Positions 28,001-34,920 of a stretch of 64,000 bases of DNA are shown piece by piece. Origin of the DNA: Methylosarcina fibrata AML-C10 (lineage in GTDB: Bacteria > Pseudomonadota > Gammaproteobacteria > Methylococcales > Methylomonadaceae); contig NZ_KB889965.1 in assembly GCF_000372865.1 (NCBI RefSeq), positions 3,145,450-3,209,449 of the forward strand. Direction: 5' to 3'. The translations under genes were made by a program, and so were the position numbers. The notes beneath the pieces are model-generated. The model made no database searches, was not told the DNA's origin, and saw only the letters and a program-made list of their open reading frames with translations. Numbering within the stretch: position 1 is the first letter of the stretch; the number at the start of each line of letters is the position of its first letter.

Positions 28001-28044
28001 TGAACAGCGTAGAATTGCTGAAGTTGAATGCTCGTGCAAACTAA
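25024..28044 (+). CDS. Large polytopic membrane protein, possible GT-C glycosyltransferase
   Basis: This protein of about 1006 residues is not firmly recognised. The first ~680 residues carry many hydrophobic helices. A loop near one third of the length (DDFHIGEQLLPWQQI, then PYFDFAPIHGLMALAYG) resembles the first periplasmic loop of GT-C lipid-sugar transferases, where an Asp and His/Gly region lies in the active site. The last ~300 residues are mostly soluble and probably periplasmic. The ATG at 25024, with AAGG just upstream, is preferred. An in-frame start at 24934 overlaps the previous stop (ATGA) but adds 30 Arg-rich residues of poor coding character. A hairpin follows the stop codon. 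Confidence 0.65.
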   Translation: MTAIAFTKPKVTPEDVTLSLLTGAGLSFLMVWDLYPCLSDGQEYKDLVIGALTWVDYDKDREWKALNLLFAGFVIFSMGMLMLFHHLRKKDVSATWIGAVQQLFRLAWLPAVFWLGTALMRPDMPFLLLNVSGFLVLLFAFIALAFARNPETVSAGDVAEAGLSSVLILMLGVFSVVAVIVAVTQFSIPLRLLLLNKGSGAIILAAVLAAIGFICWNTVRAGSLPRLKRGFHRSLLLLQITPPLLLFVLVSQYGFYQGSMIRLYQSSGLIFTVCVLVLFSWHRLYRHYQRWLQAERSGQLLSYRDMLSPASLYPIAVYTGCFFFSWATFSFAIDDFHIGEQLLPWQQIVDFGKLPYFDFAPIHGLMALAYGGLNAWFYDGTVATFPQAMLLLTALFIGLSFWSIYSFQGPWPALLLSPLLGIAPNRLLCLVPVLLLFSRLLSGNRRVAAWLPLWLLFALLSVLYNVPVGAGLILGSLPLVLYRGWLDFSDNKAWIKFFLLLASASVPGIVLVTPLRHIAGGFLHFILDNASTNTAANGVGILQMDLRPHDIGFAATQFQWVFLKLSWIIFIIGAVTLLLRTLVEQNRRPEPRYIVLLALIPLTFFVIGKWSMERISPGDFIYRDGALSFLSLTFFLPLLQGGFGTESTRSRRHLALALIIGITTSVAGVTLDYRALLVNPTVTEAIDDKNSLVSGKEIGLPRLGKLFADPQRIEDLQSLRKAIALYLEPGETFLDLSNRSALYYYLDLPVPVVYSADYVAANTKSLGRMIEQIKENPPPLALIAPRLVYDGGPASLRSYLLYKELVSSYVPRVIGKYTFLIRADRIGTADRKTLPESLDILDPVFRAGDLQAIPNAWGRSWRQLKDRFTTIRPMKPTAIYHFTRTETGVYRPTGDDPYFMFDISPYPLAGKEADFLLIDYACARNPAAPEPILELYWNTENDPQSEKTVLRFFGSGKKALIPMGAQPRWLLAERIVSFRLDLLDPNSCRELRLNSVELLKLNARAN

Positions 28045-28048
28045 TCGG

Positions 28049-28070
28049 AATTTGCTTTCCGCAAATTTTT
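28049..28070 (+). terminator. Possible terminator after the large membrane protein gene
   Basis: AATTTGC and GCAAATT form a 7-bp stem with a 5-nt loop (28049-28067), and T bases continue to 28070. It begins 5 bp after the stop codon. The stem is AT-rich, so it may be weak. It would end the rfbB-to-here transcription unit. Confidence 0.4.
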
Positions 28071-28243
28071 CATGGCGAGGAGCGAGGAGTCCAGCTTTGA
28101 AATTGGCTCGGCTACCGGTTGTTCGGTTCCCTTCCCGGGCAAATGAACGCCGAATTCGTGAAAGCAGAAAACTTTGTTATATTAGCTGACGTTACGTACA
28201 GCCCTCTAAAACCGGTATGCTGTCTGGATGAAAAAAGCAGCAG

Positions 28244-28324
28244 GTAGCCCGCATGGAGCTGTGCGTAATGCGGGGATTATCGAAGTCAAGAATAGCCCGG
28301 ATTCCGTAAACTTCATCCGGGCTG
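28244..28324. repeat. Pair of REP-like palindromes in opposite orientation
   Basis: Two related palindromic elements lie side by side. The first (28244-28275) starts GTAGCCCGCAT and pairs CCCGCAT with ATGCGGG (28248-28254, 28268-28274). The second (28294-28323) pairs AGCCCGGAT with ATCCGGGCT, a perfect 9-bp stem. Read on the other strand it begins CAGCCCGGATGAAG, like the first. The layout matches a REPIN-type doublet. The second hairpin may also end transcription. Confidence 0.55.
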
Positions 28325-28364
28325 TTTTGCTGATAATAATACGCTTATGAGTTGAATTGTAAGA

Positions 28365-30914
28365 ATGACAACATTTTCCAACTATTTTCGAATCACGCAG
28401 AGGGCGTTCGCATCCAAGGCGGTTTTATTGTTGCGCGCGTTGCACGTCAAAGCCATGATGGCCATGCTATTGTTGACAACCTTATTTGCGGCCGCCGGCA
28501 CCTATGCACAAAGTACAGGGCAACCGGTGGCTCTGGGTAGTCTTGATACCATCAGCCTATCGGGAAACGAGTTTTTAGCGCAAGGTTGGGTGGCACCCTT
28601 TAACCCAACTAGAAAAATAACTGCGATAATCATTAAAGTCGGCGGCACAACCCTTTATGAAGGAGGATTTGAACAGTTCGAACGCCCCGATGTAGCCGCA
28701 ACAATGGCGCGGAAAGACTGGCTGAACAGCGGTTGGCGAGTGAAATCGGCACTCCCCTCGAATTTGAAGGCTGGAAAATATGCGGTAGCCGCGAAAGCCA
28801 GAATGGAGAATGGGGAACTTATTAAATTATCGGTCAACGGTCCCACATCCGTGATTGAAGTTAACCCGGATGGGCATGCGCGAACAACGATTGTGCTCGG
28901 CTTGCTTGGGTTTGCCGTATCGCTGGTTGTTGCTGCGTTGATTTTTGCGGAAAAAGCGGCAAGGAAACTTTCCGAACGGCTTAAGCGCCACATACATCCT
29001 ATCGTTATTCCAACGTCCGCTTTAATATTTCTTTTTGCCTGTCTTGTGGGCATGGGGACGTCCGGCTCGTCATTCCAGATCGGTTCCGAACAATCTTCCG
29101 CTTTTGTCAGCTCAGACGGTTTTCATTCCGTATGGGGAACACCCAAGCCCATTCGATCCGACGAGTGGCTGGTTTTTACTCCGTTGGCGATATCTCAAGC
29201 CAACCACTCGCCTGGATTTCCAATAATTAATAAAAATATTGGCGAAGAAGGGCAAAACATGCTCGTTATAGGATTCACGGGAATGCCTGTCAATCACGTT
29301 TCAGCTTTGGCAAAACCCGCAACCTGGGGTTTCCACTTGTTTGATTTGAGGCGTGCTTTAGCCTGGTACTGGTGGTTTCCCATTTTCGGCTGTTTATTTG
29401 CCCTTTGGTCGGTTTTTGGTTTGATCTCGCCCAATCATTGGCGCATAGGTTTTCTTCTCTCTCTGTCATTCTGTGCAAGCGCCTATGTCGCTGCATGGTC
29501 GTATTGGCCGGCCTATGCAGTTTTCTTTCCCAGTTTAATGTTGTACTCATTCATAGCGATATTGCGCAACAGAAATACCGTTGCGCTGTTTGTCCCGACC
29601 ATAGCGCTCGGCTTGTCTTTGGCTGGATTTGTCCTCTTATTGTATCCGCCATGGCAGATTTCCTTGGGATACTTATTTCTTTTTATAGGAATAGGTCTTG
29701 TGTTACGTGACAAGCTGTACAAAAAGTTCAATCCATTTAAATTGCTTTCTTTTGCATTCGCTTTCGGCTTGGCGATACTGATTCTTTGGAATTGGTGGTC
29801 GGATGCCGAATCCGCAATCTTTGCCATGATGGACACAGTCTATCCCGGGCATCGAGACAGCTTGACCGGCGGGAGCTTTACTGTTTCATACTTGCTGCGC
29901 GGCTTTACCAACTTGATAACGATTTATCGAATGGATGGGGGCTATTCCAACCAGACTGAAATTGCGTCGTTCTATTTTATGTTTCCCGCGCTCTTTGTTT
30001 TGTTTTGCGTACGCCTTTGGGATAAAAAAATCGATGTTGTTCATTGCCTGTTATTGTTATTTATAGCCTTCATAGTAACGTATATGTTAGTAGGGTTACC
30101 CAAGGACTTTACCAAGCCCACTTTATGGGGGCGCGTACCGGATAGTAGAGCGGATTTGTCTTTAGGTTTGGCCTGCCTGCTGCTGACGGGGGCGTTATTG
30201 GTTCCAAATAACGCCACCAATCGTTTATATAAAATACTGATCATGGTTTTTGCGGGAATTGCCAGTTTGGCGTGGGGGTTGATTGTTGTTTATGCCATTT
30301 CCAAAATACCTCCCGAAACGCTATCCGGTTTTTCACCCAGTATTTTAGTAGTTATATTCCTGGTCATTTTATTCGGCTCCTGGTGGCTGGCGATTGGGGA
30401 ATATCGAAAATATTTAGTGCTTAACCTGATGTTGTCGATAGCAACGGTTTTGCCTTTCAACCCGTTGATTATTTCCCCCCTTGCCGTTACCCCCGTTGCC
30501 GATTTTTCCGGGAATCGCTTCCGTGCCCTCGTCGCCGGTAATTACACGCCCGCAATGCTGCTGTTGGCAAGCGGTCGACCCGTATCGAACGGAATATTCT
30601 ATTACCCCCAAAAAAGAATGTGGGAGCGTTTAGACTCGGATGGATCACAAGAAAACATCTACAATCGGTACCAACATCTGGTTTTTACATTAAGTACCGT
30701 AGCTACCCCTTACTACCGGATTGAAACTCCGCAAGGTGACGTAGTTAAAGTGACGGTGGACCCGACCTACTTCGATTTCAGAAAGACGGGGGCCGGCATT
30801 TTCGTTGCGCCTTCTACCGACTCAAACGCTCTTAAATTGAATCAAAGCTTAAAGTTCGTAAGCGAGAATAAGGGATGGTCAAAATTTGTTATATCGGGAC
30901 CGGAAAATGAATGA
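28365..30914 (+). CDS. Polytopic membrane protein of unknown function (DUF7657-like)
   Basis: This is an 849-residue protein. A hydrophobic segment near residues 28-48 ends in TYAQS, like a signal peptide or first helix. A beta-rich extracytoplasmic domain (about 50-165) follows, with GWVAPFNPTRKITAIIIKV. Then come roughly a dozen hydrophobic helices up to residue ~730, and a short soluble tail. The PIRSDEWLVFTPLAISQ stretch recalls large membrane proteins found in O-antigen loci (I associate it with DUF7657, from memory). A lipid-sugar transferase role is possible, not shown. Base composition and codon use are AT-richer than in the rfb genes. Confidence 0.6.
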   Translation: MTTFSNYFRITQRAFASKAVLLLRALHVKAMMAMLLLTTLFAAAGTYAQSTGQPVALGSLDTISLSGNEFLAQGWVAPFNPTRKITAIIIKVGGTTLYEGGFEQFERPDVAATMARKDWLNSGWRVKSALPSNLKAGKYAVAAKARMENGELIKLSVNGPTSVIEVNPDGHARTTIVLGLLGFAVSLVVAALIFAEKAARKLSERLKRHIHPIVIPTSALIFLFACLVGMGTSGSSFQIGSEQSSAFVSSDGFHSVWGTPKPIRSDEWLVFTPLAISQANHSPGFPIINKNIGEEGQNMLVIGFTGMPVNHVSALAKPATWGFHLFDLRRALAWYWWFPIFGCLFALWSVFGLISPNHWRIGFLLSLSFCASAYVAAWSYWPAYAVFFPSLMLYSFIAILRNRNTVALFVPTIALGLSLAGFVLLLYPPWQISLGYLFLFIGIGLVLRDKLYKKFNPFKLLSFAFAFGLAILILWNWWSDAESAIFAMMDTVYPGHRDSLTGGSFTVSYLLRGFTNLITIYRMDGGYSNQTEIASFYFMFPALFVLFCVRLWDKKIDVVHCLLLLFIAFIVTYMLVGLPKDFTKPTLWGRVPDSRADLSLGLACLLLTGALLVPNNATNRLYKILIMVFAGIASLAWGLIVVYAISKIPPETLSGFSPSILVVIFLVILFGSWWLAIGEYRKYLVLNLMLSIATVLPFNPLIISPLAVTPVADFSGNRFRALVAGNYTPAMLLLASGRPVSNGIFYYPQKRMWERLDSDGSQENIYNRYQHLVFTLSTVATPYYRIETPQGDVVKVTVDPTYFDFRKTGAGIFVAPSTDSNALKLNQSLKFVSENKGWSKFVISGPENE

Positions 30915-31097
30915 ATGGATTTTCTTGCGTACATGCCAAATATTTATGTTGTAACTCCCCGTCTTTTGCGTGAGCTCTCACCCTGACTGTGGTTGAGTGC
31001 ATTTATCAATTAATGCGTATGTGAATAAAATGCTCGAATTCCTGCGAGCGCTTTTATTTAGTTTGCGCAAGAATACTCAAAGTGGCGTACCAACACC

Positions 31098-31994
31098 GTG
31101 AAAACAGAACATTATACGTGCTGGATTTGTAATTCAGACGACATGACTTTCGTCAAGCCTAGCAACATAACAGAAACGCTGAACAGCAGTTCCTTTGCCA
31201 TTACCGATAGCAATTACGGAAGCACCGGGCGATTATATCGCTGCGAAGGTTGCGGCTTCATCCAGTGCTCCGAATTGTCCGACGTGGCTTCTTACTATCA
31301 GGACCTTGAAGATAAACAATATGAACTGGGACGTAAAGAGCGGGGAATTCAAGCGCGCAAACTGCTGGAACTGTTACGCCCGCTCCAAGGCAGCGGCCGC
31401 TTGCTGGATATTGGCTCCGGGACCGGCATATTGTTGGAACAGGCTCTTTCCATGGGATATGACGCTGAAGGAGTGGAGCCTTCCTGTTGGGCGCAGAAAA
31501 AATCGACGGAATACGGCCTTAAAGTTCATCTTGGAACTTATCCTCATCCCGACATTAAAAATACTTTCGATCTGGTTACACTGGTAGACGTTATTGAGCA
31601 CGTGCCTAATCCCGTCGAGTTATTGGCTCATGTGGCACTGCAACTTGACGAGAACGGTTTTGGACTGGTGGTGACGCCTGACAGAGGCACGCTGATTCCT
31701 CGAATCATGGGGTGGAAATGGTGGCATTATCGAATAGCGCACATCGGTTATTTCACACGCAGAAATCTACTTTTAGCTCTGGATCGCGCCGGCTTGGAGC
31801 CGGTCAAGATTGGACGGCCAAGTTGGTATTTCAGTGCCGGATATTTATTGGAGCGTATCTACCGTTATCTTCCGAGTATTCTAAGAATACCGTTTCCGGA
31901 TTCACTGGACAGGATTGTCGTATCCCTGAATCTTGGCGACTCCATTTACATCCTGTTCAAGAAAAAAACACCAAGTCAATCAATTTACTCATGA
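31098..31994 (+). CDS. Class I SAM-dependent methyltransferase with N-terminal Cys motifs
   Basis: This is a 298-residue protein. The N-terminus has CWIC and CEGCGFIQC pairs, a zinc-ribbon-like pattern common in sugar methyltransferases of polysaccharide loci. Motif I, LLDIGSGTGILLEQA, starts near residue 99. VTLVDVIEHVPNP is the usual Methyltransf_23 motif. It probably methylates a sugar or a lipid-linked glycan; the target is unknown. The stop overlaps the start of the UbiA gene (ATGA), so they are coupled. Confidence 0.82.
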   Translation: MKTEHYTCWICNSDDMTFVKPSNITETLNSSSFAITDSNYGSTGRLYRCEGCGFIQCSELSDVASYYQDLEDKQYELGRKERGIQARKLLELLRPLQGSGRLLDIGSGTGILLEQALSMGYDAEGVEPSCWAQKKSTEYGLKVHLGTYPHPDIKNTFDLVTLVDVIEHVPNPVELLAHVALQLDENGFGLVVTPDRGTLIPRIMGWKWWHYRIAHIGYFTRRNLLLALDRAGLEPVKIGRPSWYFSAGYLLERIYRYLPSILRIPFPDSLDRIVVSLNLGDSIYILFKKKTPSQSIYS

Positions 31995-32911
31995 TAAAAA
32001 ATTATCTCTTTATTGCCAGAATAGACCACTGGTTTAAAAACGTATTCATGCTGCCAGGATTGGCTTTGGCTATAATATTTACTCACCCCGATATTTTACA
32101 AGCGATTACGCATTCTCTTATTGCCATATTTTCCACTTGTTTCATCGTTTCAGCCAACTACGTAATAAACGAATGGCTGGATGCCGAGTTCGACCAGCAT
32201 CATCCGGTCAAAAAACATCGCCCCGCAGTTGCAGGAAACATGAAGGCAGAATACGTTTACCTGGAGTACGCGCTATTTTCGATATTAGGACTTGGACTCG
32301 CTTTGCAGTTATCTTCAGTTTTTCTCATTTTTAGCGCATCCCTGTTATTCATGGGGATTCTATACAATGTAAGCCCATTCCGCACCAAAGACCGGGTTTA
32401 CCTGGACGTGCTATCAGAATCCTTTAACAACCCTTTACGTTTTTTGTTAGGCTGGACCGCGATAACCAGTCAGGTTTTTCCACCGTCAAGTATACTTTTG
32501 GCATATTGGATGGGCGGGGGATTTTTAATGGCCGTCAAGCGTTATGCAGAATACCGTTTCATCAACGATCCGAAAAAGGCAGGTTCGTACCGTCGATCGT
32601 TTAAGGTATATACGGAAAAGACCTTACTGTTGTCTTCTTTCTTCTATGCCATCACATCCTGTTTTTTTCTCGGTATATTCTTAATTAAATATAGGATTGA
32701 ATTTCTGCTGAGCTTTCCGCTATTTGCTTTATTATTCGTATGGTATTTGGGAATTGGCATGAAGCCCTTGTCTCCGACTCAGAGTCCGGAGAAATTTTAT
32801 CAAGAGAAGAACTTCATGATATATCTTATTTTTCTATGCCTGGTAGTATCATTGTTGTTTGTCATAGACATTCCATTTCTGCACAAACTGGTCGAGCCGC
32901 TGACCTATTGA
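31991..32911 (+). CDS. UbiA family prenyltransferase
   Basis: This is a 306-residue inner-membrane protein with about nine hydrophobic helices. The first Asp-rich UbiA motif appears as NYVINEWLDAEFDQHHPVKK, with the usual ND replaced by NE. The second cytoplasmic loop is YNVSPFRTKDRVYLDVLSES. Members close to Rv3806c transfer phosphoribose to polyprenyl phosphate; others prenylate quinone rings. Locus context favours sugar-lipid synthesis. The open frame begins far upstream, but the ATG at 31991 overlapping the methyltransferase stop gives the usual N-terminus (ARIDHWFKNVFMLPG). Confidence 0.8.
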   Translation: MIKNYLFIARIDHWFKNVFMLPGLALAIIFTHPDILQAITHSLIAIFSTCFIVSANYVINEWLDAEFDQHHPVKKHRPAVAGNMKAEYVYLEYALFSILGLGLALQLSSVFLIFSASLLFMGILYNVSPFRTKDRVYLDVLSESFNNPLRFLLGWTAITSQVFPPSSILLAYWMGGGFLMAVKRYAEYRFINDPKKAGSYRRSFKVYTEKTLLLSSFFYAITSCFFLGIFLIKYRIEFLLSFPLFALLFVWYLGIGMKPLSPTQSPEKFYQEKNFMIYLIFLCLVVSLLFVIDIPFLHKLVEPLTY

Positions 32912-32921
32912 AATTGTTGCC

Positions 32922-33359
32922 ATGAGAAGAAATAAACAAGTCAGGCTTTTTTCCCGCTATATACTATCCGGATGTGCTGCTGCCATTACCCATTTCAGTG
33001 TATTGGCAATATTGATCGAGTTTGTTGATTTCAATGCAGCCGTCGCAAGTATATTGGGTTTTTGCGCCGCTATTTTGGTCAATTATTCGCTCCAATACTA
33101 CTGTACCTTCAGGGCACAAGGGCCGCATTCCGTCATTCTTTTCCGCTATCTTCTCGTCACCTTCGCAATGCTGGCATTAAATACCTTGCTCTTCTGGACT
33201 TTGAACAGCAAACTGTCGCTGCATTATCTGGCAGCTCAATCGATAGCCACTGCGGTTATCATGATAGGCAACTTCAGCATCAATCGACGTTACACCTTTG
33301 TGTCGGATCGGAAGCCGGATACAGGACAAAACGTCCGACTTGTTGATAAACATGGTTAA
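32922..33359 (+). CDS. GtrA family membrane protein
   Basis: This 145-residue protein has four hydrophobic helices, the GtrA/DPMS layout. RYILSGCAAAITHFSVLAIL and the C-terminal NFSINRRYTF are typical. GtrA proteins are thought to move or present polyprenyl-phosphate-linked sugars across the inner membrane for glycosyltransferases. It lies 10 bp after the UbiA gene and may flip its product. A second GtrA is at 51944-52345. Confidence 0.85.
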   Translation: MRRNKQVRLFSRYILSGCAAAITHFSVLAILIEFVDFNAAVASILGFCAAILVNYSLQYYCTFRAQGPHSVILFRYLLVTFAMLALNTLLFWTLNSKLSLHYLAAQSIATAVIMIGNFSINRRYTFVSDRKPDTGQNVRLVDKHG

Positions 33360-33788
33360 CCAGAATATCTTGCGCGTCCGAAGAAAAAATCAAACGGACG
33401 ACCGAATCAGAGGGAACAAATCCTTTCACGCTTCGCACTTTGTTATTCCATCCTCCACGATCCTGTTCGCTCAGACTTACTCAAAATTTCGACTTTCAAA
33501 CAAGGTAGTGTAAAATTGGAGCCGTACTGAAACGAAAAACAACGACTATACAATCAAAGATGGGCTATCTCGAAGCAGATTTGATGCATTTCGGACCGAG
33601 AACTCATCTGTTCGGAGAGTTTCAGCAAGCCTTGCTCTCTCGTTCCGGATTCCGGCAAAGAGGCCGGAATCCCGATCTACAATAGTCCAGCGCCCAGGCG
33701 CTCTGAAATCCGTGTCGCCGACGGTTGCCGTTAGCACGGCATCCGGCTAAACCTTCCTTCTATTTCTAACTCGTTTGACTGAAATTTT
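33360..33788. other. Gene-free stretch between GtrA and a transporter remnant
   Basis: No coding sequence is supported. A perfect 10-bp inverted repeat, GGATTCCGGC/GCCGGAATCC with a 6-nt loop, lies at 33647-33672. It has no T run, so it is more likely a dispersed palindrome than a terminator. Composition is mixed, and this fits an old recombination boundary. Confidence 0.4.
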
Positions 33789-34058
33789 ATGTCTTTACCG
33801 CAGTTTACGTTTACGATACTGACGGTGCTGACGCTGTCGGCAGACCGGATATTGTTTAAAATAGCGGCCGGTAATTTTGAATTTTCGGCTGCGGGATTTA
33901 CTGGCAGCCCATTCAACATGAAGCTGATCGTCACCCTGATCGGCTGTTTTCTGCCACGACTAGGTGGTTTTTTATGCCCGAATGCGGCCGCAGGTCGGCC
34001 AATGCTGATAAATATAAGCAACTTGCAACAATCTCGCATTTTTAACCCTGTTTTTTAA
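33789..34058 (+). pseudogene. Remnant of a small EamA/SMR-like transporter gene
   Basis: The first ~55 codons (FTILTVLTLSADRILFKIAA, then GSPFNMKLIVTLIG) look like the N-terminus of the short DMT-superfamily transporters seen in polysaccharide loci. After position ~33950 the frame loses this character. A plus-2 frame carries FSATTRWFF, which resembles the expected continuation, so a frameshift is likely. The rest of the gene is missing and the wzt-tail copy begins at 34046. Intact relatives have about 110-120 residues. Confidence 0.5.
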
Positions 34059-34920
34059 ATCGGAACCAACCAGTGTAGCAGGCGGACTGACAGGCATCCC
34101 CATGAACGACATCCCTCTGAGCGCTAAAAACCGCATGAATAGCTTCACCGACAGTTTGCTGGAATCGGCTCAATTTACGCCTCTCTCGCTGCAAGCGCCC
34201 GGCGCCTGGTGCGGCCATCTGCCGTTCGCGGACTGGCTGACCCGGACGTTGCAGCCCAAACTCTTCGTCGAACTGGGCACCCATTCCGGCAATTCCTATT
34301 TCGCTTTCTGCCAGACCGTCCGCGAAGCCGGCCTGTCGACCCGCTGCTACGCCGTCGACACCTGGCGCGGCGACGACCATGCCGGACGCTACGGCGACGA
34401 CGTGTTCGAGAAAGTCCATGCCCACAACCGGGCGCATTACGCCGGCTTTTCCAACCTGCTGCGGATGACTTTCGACGAAGCGCTCGGCTATTTCGCCGAC
34501 GGTTCGATCGATCTGCTGCACGTCGACGGCCTGCACACTTACGAAGCGGTCCAACACGATTTCGACAGTTGGCGGCCCAAGCTCGCTCCGGGCGCCGTGG
34601 TGCTGTTCCACGACACCAACGTGCGCGAGCACGGTTTCGGCGTCTGGAAGCTGTGGCACGAACTTCAGGCCCGCTATGCCGGCCATCTGGAGTTTACCCA
34701 CTCCCACGGCCTGGGCGTGGTGCAGATCGACGGCGCCGAGGCCCGGCCGCTGCCCTGGCTGGACCCAAAGTCTCCGGCGCAGCGGCAGATGCAGCATTAT
34801 TTTGCCGCGCTCGGCGCGCTGCAACGGGAACGCTTGGAGCGAAACCTGGCGCAAAGCCGCCTGTCTGCCCTGACCCAAACGCTGACCGAGCTTCATCAGG
34901 CCGTCTCGGACCGGGACCGG
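34046..34920 (+). repeat. Duplicated segment, copy B (degraded wzt tail plus methyltransferase 5' part)
   Basis: This matches 19955-20850. The first 89 bp correspond to the wzt C-terminus (FF.SE.TSVAGGL.GIPMN can still be read). One A is missing from the A tract before the CCGCATG, which joins the wzt remnant in frame with the methyltransferase. At the coiled-coil start copy B lacks 21 bp present in copy A, exactly one heptad (RDEQLAE). Beyond 34920 the sequences diverge. Confidence 0.85.

Larger units (their letters stand above)
28045..28364. other. 320-bp intergenic region holding hairpins and REP-like doublet
   Basis: Apart from the terminator-like hairpin and the palindromic doublet listed separately, no gene is visible. 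A TTGTTATATTAGC stretch near 28172-28184 is AT-rich and could hold a promoter for the next gene, but no full promoter can be supported. Confidence 0.4.

Noticed and set aside
34102-34134. Upstream ATG as the start of the second fusion protein
   Set aside because: These codons derive from the copied wzt tail; the parent gene starts at the equivalent of 34135. The longer form could still be made.
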